Source: Agelas oroides (taxonomy: Eukaryota; Porifera; Demospongiae; Agelasida; Agelasidae). Taken from it: a stretch of DNA of 64,000 nucleotides. How positions within the stretch are numbered: the stretch's first letter is position 1; each line of letters begins with the position of its first letter. The notes beneath the pieces were generated by a model. It ran no database searches. It saw nothing but the letters and a program-made list of their open reading frames with translations, and was not told where the DNA came from. The translations under genes were made by a program, and so were the position numbers. The stretch lies in contig OX422183.1 of assembly GCA_949130485.1 (NCBI GenBank), positions 7,468,636 to 7,532,635 on the forward strand, given 5' to 3'. Of the stretch, positions 34,961-44,568 are shown piece by piece.

Positions 34961-35288
34961 TAGCATGGTTGCTGTCACTGGTTGTAGCAGCTGGATGTCA
35001 GTAAGTGGAGTGACGACCTTTGCCCTCCCCTCTCCAACTGGTACCATCTTTCTGGTACAGCTTACCCCTCCAACCTCCCATGGTAAGAGTAGATGTGAAA
35101 TAAAACCTGTACAATACATGTAGATACATGTAAATGTCTAGATGGAGGAATAAGTATGCATGTACTGTCAAGCTGGTCTTGGTCCCAGGCTCTCCCTCAC
35201 AAAAAGTTAGGAAAGAAGATAGCCTAGTAACATTTGCAAATGCCCAAGTCCATCAGATGGGGGAGTGTTTTTAACTTAATTTGTAATT

Positions 35289-35551
35289 ACATGTAGCAGT
35301 CCCGGAATGTTATTCCATTGTGTGTTTTGATTGTTTTGCCGCGCTTGATGTGCTGTAGTGCAGAATTTCCTTTAAAGGTGGGGCTCTTACGTGCTGAGTA
35401 GATGTGCCAGGTACATGTAGTCATGCATCTGTGCAGTGCATATGAGCCCCGCCCTGGAAGTTTTGCACTGCAGTGCATCAAGCATGGTAACGCAAACAAA
35501 GTATGCAACAAAATAATGTTCAATTTCTCCCCGAGACTGCCACATATGTAG
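35289..35551. mobile_element. Inverted-repeat MITE, family E, copy 2
   Basis: CATGTAGCAGTCCCGGAATG on the left pairs with GAGACTGCCACATATG on the right. The interior has CTTACGTGCTGAGTAG and GAGCCCCGCCC, as in 4170-4440. Diverged. Confidence 0.65.
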
Positions 35552-36352
35552 TCATACTCAGACGTGTTCCGTTTTAAGTCTTGGGATGCCCCTGTTTGCA
35601 ACGAAAGCTGTTGACTTCGATCATCATTTTGTGTTAGACTCATTGTTATGATTAGGACAAGAGTGCACGATGATGTCATTTATATTATGGAGGGAGGAGG
35701 AAGAGCATGTAACTTCCTGCTCTTGTCATGTTGAAAGCAGAATCTCCCATGTGTATATTATATACTTGAAATCCTGAAATCTCCCTACTTGCAAACTTCT
35801 GCTTATCATCATTCATGTGTTCAATTTTTATTGTGGGGAGAAGGAAGAGCATGTAGCTTCCTGTTCTTGCTGCAGTGAAGACAGATTCTTGTGCTTGTAC
35901 TCTAAGTAGAATATCTGGTCAGAGTTGTGCTAGTGTGTAAAACTAGCTGAGAATCAGCTGAGATGGTGGCTTATCAGTTGGGTAAGAGCTGCACATTACC
36001 CAAAGAGAAGCTCTAGAGTTTGACTGAAAGGCTACCAGGAGTCAGCAGGGTGTGGGTAAGCATCATAAGACCAAGCAAGTTCTGTGTGTAAAGAACCATT
36101 TGTGTCAGCAAGGGCCAAGAACCATTCCCGTGGGGGGAGAACTTGCCACCTAAGCTTTGAGTGTGCACGTTTTACTGACTACAATAGCAACAGTGCAGTG
36201 TGAAGTCTTAGATTGTGGAACTGTGAAGGTGTGTGTATGTTCTACTTTTAGTACACGTGGGAGATTTTGCTTGTTTCGACTTTTTAGCAGTTCACATGCT
36301 CTTCCTCCTCCTTCTGCAATAGAAATCATGTGCTGTTGTTGACGTAGACATA

Positions 36353-37092
36353 CCGTAGTGTCCCGTTAATACGCCCCCCCATTTTGTAGACTACATCCCG
36401 CCTAAAGTGGGGGGGGAGCTTATATTCGAGGATGCAATTAGTCTCGACTATAAGCCCCCCCCCCCCTATGAAATCAATGCCTTTCACTATCAACTATAAA
36501 CTATGGCGACGACTTTCAGGATCGAGAGTACTGTTCGCGGACATCACGTTTACAAAGCTGCGTGGTCTCCCTACATCGGAGAAGAGCTGCCAGTTCAACG
36601 CGAGGTCAATAACATTCACGACGACTTCGCTGTAGCTGTCCTCAAGAACGGCAACACTGTCGGTCATGTACCACGGGAAATTTCCAGAGTCTGCTGGTAT
36701 TTCTTGCACAAGAGTGGCAGCGAGATGACTTGCATCGTCAATGGTGACAGAAGACGTTCTGAAGTTGATGGGAAAGGACTCGTGGTTCCGTGCGTGTACA
36801 TCTTCAGAGGGAAACAAAAACACCTTGACAGACTGATAAACCTGTTTGCTAAACTAGCAGCTTAAAACTTGGAACATCTAACCGGCTTTTCTAAAAGCCA
36901 CAAAAGATTCACCGACTACTATAGTCTTACTGAACGCACTTGCAACGTATAGTAAGCACGTGTAGTTTTGATGTTCCAGAAGACGCTCACCGGGGGGCGT
37001 TATAACGAGTCAAACTACCCTGTGCAGGAACTTTGGCGGAAAAGAGGGGGGGGGCGTATTTTCGAAGGGGGCGTATTAGCGGGACACTACGG
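36353..37092. mobile_element. TA-flanked TIR element carrying a HIRAN reading frame (740 bp)
   Basis: Ends CCGTAGTGTCCCGTTAATAC then GCCCCCC on the left, and the near-perfect reverse complement on the right (one mismatch in about 26), each next to TA (36351-36352, 37093-37094). The interior is a single intact 120-codon gene and G/C-run spacers. No transposase frame, so movement would depend on an enzyme supplied elsewhere (inference). Confidence 0.85.
36503..36865 (+). CDS. HIRAN-domain protein inside a TIR element
   Basis: Intact 120-residue protein beginning MATTFRIESTVRGHHVY. Nearly the whole length matches the HIRAN domain pattern: RGHHVYKAAWSPYIGEELPV, QREVNNIHDDFAVAVLKNG, NTVGHVPREISR, then a basic stretch and a closing strand PCVYIFRGKQK. 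HIRAN domains, best known from the HLTF helicase, bind DNA 3' ends. Here there is no helicase, nuclease or other domain; the protein is a stand-alone HIRAN module. It lies fully within the TA-flanked element at 36353-37092, in intron 4 of the truncated NUP160 copy, with no introns of its own. Codon use is more GC-rich than the surrounding DNA. The family call is good; whether it serves the element or is passenger DNA is unknown. Confidence 0.75.
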   Translation: MATTFRIESTVRGHHVYKAAWSPYIGEELPVQREVNNIHDDFAVAVLKNGNTVGHVPREISRVCWYFLHKSGSEMTCIVNGDRRRSEVDGKGLVVPCVYIFRGKQKHLDRLINLFAKLAA

Positions 37093-37094
37093 TA

Positions 37095-38380
37095 CATGTT
37101 ATGTTACAAACATTGAAGATTGAGAACTTGATAAGTTTGTAAAGAGGCCAGCAGTTTATAGATAGTCATCCAGTGCGTAAACTGGTTGGCTTGCTTTCAC
37201 TAAAATAAGTCAAGAGGCCCCTTTAATAACTAGGCTAAACAGTTTAAAAGCTGGTCAATGGTTTACAAGCAAGCCAAACAGTTCAACAATCACTAGCTTA
37301 CAAGTTAAGATTAACATGCTCTTACTTTACAGCTTTACCAATTACCAGTTTACCCTGCTATTACCATAAGCTGCCCAAATATGCCCCTTTCAAGCAAATC
37401 CCCTCCCCCTTATTTTAACCCCAATTTCTTGCATGGGTATTTTTCCCTTGTGTAAACGCCCGTAGTGAGCATCTTCTAGATCTGGGCGTGCTTCTAGTAA
37501 GCTTCTGGTTTAGCTCCATAGTATAGTGTGTTAATACACATACACTTGCAATTGTTCGTAAACACATGTACACACGAAATTACATGATTGTACTATAGCC
37601 ATGTTTGCTGGCCACCACCAAGAGTTTTGTTGTTCACAGTAGGGGCTTACATGGGTTACACAGGGTTGTTCTCTGTCTCTACTGACGATGCACAAGTCTT
37701 AGTATGAGCACGAGTGTAGCTGTTTTCCCCTAGTACACATTCAGCGAAGCTGTCGTTCTTCCAAGCTGCGGCAGTCGTGGTGGTCGTCAACCTCATGCAT
37801 AACACCACAAGGAACCGGGTGGGGTGGGACATACATGTATGCACAAAACCAATTGAATGTTCAAGCAAACGCCACCTCCCCACTTTTGCCTCAAAGTAGT
37901 GTGCAAAAAGGGGGGGGGGGGGGGGGCGTGTTTTCGGGAGCTTACTATGTATGGTAGTTTCATTTGGGGATGAAGCTGCATCTATATTTTTTCAGTACAC
38001 AAGACATAGTTTCATTCCCAGACTACAGTGTGGTTTTTCTGCTGAAGAATTTTCTTTGAGAAACTCAACAAATTCCTCCTTGCTAATTGTGTTTTCTGCC
38101 AGTTTTTATCATTAAACGTGAAGGTAATTGACCAATGTGACCATTGATTCCAAGGTGCTGAGTTGTCCAGCACATGCTACTATCTGACCACACCCGCCGG
38201 CTTATCAACCTGCTTTATGATTTTATGTATAACCAACTGGTTGTAAATCTGACTGACCAGCTTATAATCTGGTTGAACAGTTTACAAACTCATCAAGAGT
38301 TTGAAATCAGTGGCTGCAATATTTTTTACAGTGCTTCATATTATCAGGATACAAATGTTCATGTGTGAATGGCTACACCA
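37095..38380. other. Non-coding part of NUP160 copy 1 intron 4
   Basis: No gene seen. Several CTGGTTNNNNAGTTTA-like words (37170-37320) and a G homopolymer of about 20 (37907-37926) followed by GCGTGTTTTCGGGAGCTTAC, reminiscent of the end of the HIRAN element but not paired. Confidence 0.4.
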
Positions 38381-38613
38381 GCTCACCTTTTCCTCCTTCT
38401 CCCTTTCCTCTCTCTTCTCCTCCCTCCTTCTCTCTCCCTTCTTTTTCCCTTCCTTTTCTCTTCTCTCCCCTCCTCTTCTTATTCTTCTCCCTTTTCTCTT
38501 CACACAGAGTTGAAGGTGACGTCGGTGATCCACAGATTGTGGAACAGCCTCATGCCAGTCACCATCAGGTAGAGGGAGAGTCCAGCTTCAACAATTGTAC
38601 ATGTATGTACCAT

Positions 38614-39563
38614 ATGCAAAAACGACTGGAGGGGGAAGGCCTGGGAGAGTCATGTGCGTGATGTCAGGTAGACATGAGGGTAGACATGAGGGGGGTGGTC
38701 CCCGACAACAAATCTTGAGGTTCTTCCTGTAATATCTCATCCAAGAACTTGAGACGGTAATGTTTGAAAGACAGCGTCAATACAGTTCATTGTTCGGTAC
38801 ACTCGAGGCTGATCATTGCAAAGTTTGTGAGTTACAACAATCGGGCACCGTCTACCTGACGTCGCGCATGTGACTCTATCTCCCAGGCCTTCCCCCTCTT
38901 TTTATGCATACTGCTAGCGATCAAAAACTGGAGGCGGGAATGGCCTGGGAATGAGGCTACTAGTTCCCAGGCCTTCCTACCATCCAGTTTATGATTGCTT
39001 ACACTAAGCAAAAACAGAGGGAGAAGGTCTGGTCCATTTTATTACATCAATGTTTATCTAGTTAGACAGATGTGAAAGAACGCACTTCACACATGTGTTC
39101 TTCGTCCTGAACATCGAGCAGTAAGTTTTCATCTTCACAAACATTTGGACAGACACTACAAGGAAAGGCTTCTGGCAGCTTGTTCTTTCAGTCGGGCACG
39201 TGCACCCCTACATGTAGGTAGACCAGAGGAGGTTAGACACGGTTGAACTGACAGCTGAGGTCACACTAATTGATTTTTCGTATCTCAACAGACTACCTCT
39301 CTCGACTTTTACTGAGGTGGGACCCCAGTTTTCAAATCAAGATTCAAGGCTGGGGCAAGTCATAGAAAAAGTTAAAAAGCTTTCTACCTTGCAATATCCA
39401 AGATCAATTAGTGTGACCTCAGCCATTTTAATTAGTAAAGTTCAACCATGTCCGACCTCTTCTGTAGGTAGACATTCATATGATAAATGGACCAGGCCTT
39501 CCCTCTAGCTCCACTTTTGCACTTTCAAAAACTGGACGGTGGGAAGACATGAGAATAAGACTA
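38614..39563. mobile_element. Two adjoining diverged family F-like elements at the duplication join
   Basis: First about 38619-38960 (arms GGAAGGCCTGGGAGAGTCAT and CTCCCAGGCCTTCCCCCTC, with GATGTCAGGTAGAC pairs), then about 38962-39563 (TAGTTCCCAGGCCTTCC and its partner). The sister intron at 54900 lacks them. Target duplications are not clear. Confidence 0.6.
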
Positions 39564-39569
39564 TACCAG

Positions 39570-39692
39570 CTCCCTTTTCCCCTTTCCTCCCTCCCTTCTT
39601 CCCCCTTCCTCCCTCTCCTCTCCTCCCTCCTTCTCTCTCCCTTCCCTTTGCCTTCCTCTTCTGTTCTCTCCCCTCCTCCCCTCTCCTTGTAA
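39570..39692. repeat. CT-rich tract holding the tandem-duplication join
   Basis: Pyrimidine-rich run like the NUP160 intron 5 tract at 54917-55048. Immediately to the right, from about 39693, the sequence becomes APP-like intron 5 (ACATATGTGTGCATGTA then CTGATGTAGA, as at 14850-14890). The join therefore lies here. Confidence 0.75.
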
Positions 39693-39834
39693 GTAAATAC
39701 ATGTACATATGTGTGCATGTAATGTCTGATGTAGAAAAAATTTTGTTTCACCTTGATGTCAACAGAACCTGATGAATGTAAATTCTCCCAGGTTTACCTT
39801 ACAACGTATCTCCATACGATTGGGCGTACAGTTA

Positions 39835-40130
39835 CCGTATTTCTTCGAATAGACGCGTCCTTCGAGTAGTCGCCGCACTCGAATAGCAGCTTCACACAAT
39901 ATACGTGGCAGTCACCACGCTAGCGCTAGGGTTAGGGCTATGCTATTTGTGTTGTATGAGTCGTTTCCACAGCTGACAGCAAGACTGAGAGGCTGGGCGT
40001 ACTCACTCGTACATACCTTATCCAGTCGTCGTTGTCTGCGGGCTTTCTAAATGCCACCCTTGAATAGTAGGCCGCGCGAAAGCGAGCAGTGAAAAAATAG
40101 TAGCCGCGACGTCTGATCCAAGAAATACGG
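39835..40130. mobile_element. TA-flanked MITE (CCGTATTTCTTCG family) in the APP intron 5 copy
   Basis: Ends CCGTATTTCTTCGAATAGAC and, on the other strand, CCGTATTTCTTGGATCAGAC, each next to TA. 296 bp. It is in the opposite orientation and about 60 bases away from the element in the sister intron, so it is a separate insertion. Confidence 0.75.
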
Positions 40131-40226
40131 TATTACACACAAGAAAGTCTGTGATCAGCATGTTTGCTTGGCTTGTTTCCTTTCTGTTAACTCCGCCTTG
40201 TTCTTTTCACTTACCCATAACTCCAG

Positions 40227-40408
40227 AAGATGACTCAGGCTATGCCATCTACGTTGTGACCTTTACAACAATTGGTGGTGTCCTGGTCATCATTGTCTTC
40301 TTCCTCATCGTTGCCATCCTCCTCTACTTTCTGAAGAGCAGAAGATTGGGGTGATTAAGCAAAGTGGTTACATGAATCCAACTTCTTGATCAAACAGTTG
40401 AGAGTTGA
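40227..40408 (+). pseudogene. Orphan copy of the last APP-like exon, broken
   Basis: Matches exon 6 of the APP-like gene (15490-15722), beginning after the same acceptor with EDDSGYAIYVVTFTTIGGVL and most of the membrane span. Compared with exon 6, a 37-base deletion removes the RHRRNRKC region and shifts the frame, so reading stops at 40354 after LYFLKSRRLG. A further deletion removes part of the PTYKFF codons. The other APP exons are not present upstream. It is a by-product of the tandem duplication. Confidence 0.88.
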
Positions 40409-41585
40409 GTTTTGCTGTGCCAACTTCCCTGTGTGCATGTAATTGTACACTGTATGTACGTACAACCATCTTCAAACTTCTTCGTTTAGTTAATTAAAAG
40501 ATGTTTGTGTATTACATCAAGTTTTATGATTTACTGTCCTGTATTTAATGTGACTCAAGTTATTTGTTGTGATTTTTGCATATAGTTATCTCATTGTTTT
40601 ATTGTCATATTTGAGGCTGCCACAATTATTGGGGCAGGCCTGAGCGAGCCCCATATTAATGTGTTGAACACAAGCGGTGTCTATATATATATATCTGTAG
40701 ATTCTGTACTACAAATTCATTAGTATTTGTTGAATAACAATAGAAAATGTACGACCCAGTCGTGTGTTCCTTGGCAGTCTCACACCCATGTTCTGAATGT
40801 GAATCTAAGGGATATTTGATATGGAACCGTTGTGTTTCAGTCTAAACTATACACTAAGATATACCCAATGGTCCTTCAAGAATGGCTTTACCTTACACTA
40901 CCTCAGAATTGTGGCGAGACACTACCACAGGTATCTATAATATTATGCAGTACAGTATAGCCTCGTACCCAGGCTCCTGGGTACAAGGCTATAGTACACT
41001 AAATATACATCAAGGATGAATGTTAGGTATAGCCTAGCTAGTTCACGGAAGTGGGAACGCAAACCAAAGAACGAAGAACGGGAGGCCTGGGAATGAGGCT
41101 AGGTCATATCTCAGAGGACTGGTGCACATGCATGCAGGGGTATAGATTTCTTGCATGTAATTGCATTGCATTGCTGTGTGGCTCTTCACTTCTAATAACA
41201 TCCTCCTATTACACAACATCAAACCAGTTGAAACATCTAAAAACTCGGTGACAGATTAAGAGATCAACACCTGTAGAGCTGTGCAGTTTGTAACGGTATG
41301 GATTGATTCTGAAGTGGTTATGATTCAGTGCATTACGATAATGTACAACAGTCTTACATGCAGACGTTGCAAAGGAGTTATAGGGATCAGTCCAGCTAAT
41401 ATTAATTGCCTACCTTCTTTATATTCTCTTTACATACATCTTATATGTATTTTTAAGTCTAGACGGCACCCCAGAGTCAAGATCAAGATGTCACAGAGTC
41501 TCAAGTTTTTCTTTTGCCAAGCTTTACATGTTGAGAGGTTATAATGCTACTCAACTGGAAAGGCTTAACTGCTTTCACTCAATTG
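40409..41585. other. Intergenic DNA of the second duplication copy
   Basis: Diverged from 15723-16530. A tiny palindrome TAGCCTCGTACCCAGGCTCC with its partner (40959-40993) is a family F remnant, and GGCCTGGGAATGAGGCTAG (41083-41101) is a single element end. No genes. Confidence 0.5.
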
Positions 41586-42443
41586 TTTAAATATAACAAA
41601 ATGGGATAAGACTCAGCTCATTCATTTGGCATTCAGCAATGGAAACAGCTAGTAAGTTAAAACCCGTCAGGCTGCCTCAGGCCATGCAGCACGCTCCAGG
41701 ACTCTCTCTGAACAAGCACAGAGTTCCTAATGAATCTCAGCATTGACACGTCTTGCATCCAAGAGAAAGACCTTCTCATTTGTGCTCAGCTATAATCTCA
41801 TTCTCTGGTGTTTCACTGCCATTTACTGACACTGTTGTTCACCTCGGCCACATTCTGAGTTTCGATAATTCGGATACTGCTGATATCTTATTTAAAGCTC
41901 GTGACTTAGTTAGAAAAGCTAATCTTATGTTACACACTTTCTCAGCTGCGGACCCCCTAGTTAAATCCTGTCTGTTCAAGTTTTACTGCTTATCTCTGTA
42001 CGGCTGCTCCCTGTGGAACCTCTCCTGTCACTCACTCGGCTCGAATGAAGTTTCTTTCAATAACATTCTTCGACGCATCTGGAATCTCCCACGTAATTGC
42101 CATACTGGGATTTTGCACCTCACGGCTTTATTGCCTAGCATTTTCAACGTGGTTTAATCCCAGTCTTCCACTCTCCTTTCCCGTGCATTGTCTAGTCCCT
42201 CATATATATGTTGTCAAGACCATTTTTCGTGACTCTAGCATGCTGGTTTTTACTCAAACTGGGATTAATGCCATGTTTGGTCATCAATTTGCAAAGCCCT
42301 ATCATCACCAACATGGCATCTGTGCTGAAGTTATCCGTCATCTTCGTCTTCATGGAAACCCATCAGAGATCAATGACTTACAATATGTACTAATTAGTCT
42401 ATATTCACCCCTGCAGCTGTATTGGTGTGTTGTATATGTTTAA
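41586..42443 (+). mobile_element. LINE (non-LTR retrotransposon) 3' fragment
   Basis: 5'-truncated fragment. The frame at 41753-42157 reads like the C-terminal end of a LINE reverse transcriptase: TVVHLGHILSFD, ILFKARDLVRKANLML, LFKFYCLSLYGCSLWNLS and VSFNNILRRIWNLPRNCHT. The similarity continues in another frame (VFTQTGINAMFGHQFAK, CAEVIRHLRLHGNPSEINDL) to about 42400, so there is at least one frameshift. It ends near AATAATAAAG. The sister site at about 16525 lacks it, so it inserted after the duplication or was lost there. Likely CR1/Jockey-like clade; not resolved. Confidence 0.8.
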
Positions 42444-42446
42444 TAA

Positions 42447-44211
42447 TAAAGTGGAAAAACAGTCAAAAATGCAATGTTACTGTACCACAACAAATCATTA
42501 AACTTGTACAATATACAAATTAATATGATATGATTATGCTAAAGTATAAGGCACTAGTAAGTCACACAGTAACTAGATATACTCAATCCACACATTACAG
42601 AACAAACCAAGAGCATGCAGATTTATTTAATTACATAGCCATAAATATGACCCACAGCTATACAAAAGCTACTTAGAAATTGTGAGACCGGTCTTGTAAT
42701 GATGGTTAAACATGATCACAAAAGTAACACTGGTCCCCTGAACCGAAATTAGTCCTAGAGAGATTGAAGAATAGAAGAGCTTAAACTTGTAGTCCAAGAA
42801 ATGTGTCACTATGGTTATCTACTAAACACCTTATAAGATATACATAATTTCTGCATGCTGTACTTCTCAATGTGCATAGTTGTGGTTGAAGACAAAAGTA
42901 TGCACAACACAGGTACACCCACTAAACGAGCGGCCAACAGGAGCCCAAGGCAGTCGATCAACTTGTCGGTTGATGCACTTTCATTCCTCAGAGTATCATA
43001 ACAATAGCCTGCTTTAAAAGCACTCAGTTTGACAATTTCACTATGGCCATTTATATTACATGGGGAGGGATGCTCTAGGATCACATGTCGTACCTCCTCT
43101 GCATCATGCCCACCTCTCAATATTTACCATGGTTATAATTTAATACTTTTGTGTTCAAAGTTCCAATAAAGTTTGAATACTTACGAGCAAAGTAACCAGT
43201 AACCGCACCCCAAGATGCTCACGGAAGGTTAGTGCTTGGCTCGAACACTTTAGAGTTCAGTGGTATAGGTAGGTAAAATCTTTGTTAGTAGGCTTTAGGA
43301 AAAAAAAGTTCACTGCTACTTAGCTACAAATTTAGCTGAAGCAGGAAGACTTAGAGTTTAGAGTTTTGTGGCTTCTTAAAAAAAAGCTTTACCCTCAAGG
43401 GAGGAGCCAGACATCAGTTTATCAAATCGTGAATAGCGAGGCACCCCTTCACCAGCTTTATACACGCGTGCATTACGCGCGTAATATCAGCCCGAAGCAC
43501 GGTAGCGCGCTCAATACACGCAATGATTTTATACGTAGTATATTGAACGTGTGACATCACGTAAGCGGAAAAATCGCTTCGGGAGTCGCTGTGAGGGTGA
43601 CAGTGGTGTAGATGGTGAAGGGAGAGTTGTTGGTGTACCAAAGTTTCATTCCTGGGGTAAGTGCACCATGCCATTAACGAATATTAACTCAGATTGGATG
43701 TCCAACGCTTCCTCTGGCCTGTGTATTATATTGGGTTATATTATACTATTTATATTATATTACGCGGGTCCTTTAAGTTACATCTTGGGGTGTAACCAGT
43801 ATGTAATGAAACTGCTCAGAGTTTAACACTAGAGAACATGAGTATTACCAATAATTTCATTTGCAAAGCTATATTCATGATTTACCAAAGTCAGAGGTGT
43901 AGTATTATTGACAACTGGACTCTGGGTAAATTACTCATCAGACTGACCGAACCCACAACAGAGCTCGTATTTATACAAAACTGTCTGCTACCAAATATGG
44001 TATGATCAAACCACTGGGAAACGTAGATGCAATGCAAGTGCTAATGATAGAGGTAAATAAGTGAATAGGGGTGATTATGGGCAACATAAATAGTCCAAGG
44101 GAATAGTGTTCATTCCACAAGAGGTAGGCCAAAGGCTGGATCTGGTGTGAGGCCAATCTGCAACATGCATGAGCAGTTCTGTATTACACAAACCTGAACT
44201 GAAGGTGATGT
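42447..44211. other. 3' flank of ROCO copy 2
   Basis: Partly homologous to 18280-19640. Short open frames here have no recognisable domain. No RNA gene seen. Confidence 0.45.
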
Positions 44212-44277
44212 TCATTGAGTGTCTCCATTCTCCACACCAGCATCCACAGCCACACCACTGCCAGCACCGATCACCAT
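44212..44277 (-). CDS. Putative last exon of ROCO copy 2
   Basis: Follows the same acceptor (GATGTACAG) and phase as in copy 1 and encodes MVIGAGSGVAVDAGVENGDT then Q and stop. With the main exon this gives a 1490-residue protein. Support is phase match plus conservation between the two copies; the tail resembles no known domain. Confidence 0.5.
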   Translation of the reverse strand: MVIGAGSGVAVDAGVENGDTQ

Positions 44278-44412
44278 CTGTACATCACGAGCATGATCAC
44301 AAAAGCAATTTACACCTATTAATGAACTTGAAATGCATTTGTAGTATAAAACCATTAACAGCCAGTATCTCAGGCTGAAGACTGTGGTATAGATGTGAAA
44401 AGATTGCTTTTG

Positions 44413-44516
44413 CAGATTCTGGGGCAGTGCTTCGCTGTTATATTGTATTGTTGACCAAACTCTCCTGCTGCACAAGAGTTTAGTCAATATAACAGTGAAG
44501 TACTGCCCCAGAATCC
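44413..44516. mobile_element. Small foldback repeat in the ROCO copy 2 intron
   Basis: GATTCTGGGGCAGTGCTTCG with the following ACTAAACTC-type arm pairs with its reverse complement ending TACTGCCCCAGAATC; arms about 48 bases. Absent from copy 1. Confidence 0.75.
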
Positions 44517-44568
44517 ATGAAAGTGATCTTTCCATGACATTAACAATAAACTTGAACTGGTTACTTAC

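Larger units (their letters stand above)
32564..38568 (+). pseudogene. NUP160: NUP160, truncated duplicate (first five exons)
   Basis: A 3'-truncated copy of the nucleoporin gene at 51115. Exons 32564-32775, 33381-33591, 34520-34632, 34964-35082 and 38508-38568 join in frame and encode the start of the N-terminal beta-propeller. Protein marks are GGFHYKGSALVASPCRNRF, SLDTNLSHNALNL and RLVLPHPEA, which resemble human NUP160. The first four exons have no stop and keep their splice sites. Exon 5 has lost its first 18 bases and now begins at a new acceptor (CTTCACACAG), yet the frame is kept. The duplication join follows, so exons 6 onward are absent. If transcribed it could give only a short propeller fragment of about 238 residues plus read-through, hence pseudogene. 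A 2.9-kb transposon nest ends about 40 bases upstream of the ATG. Confidence 0.85.
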
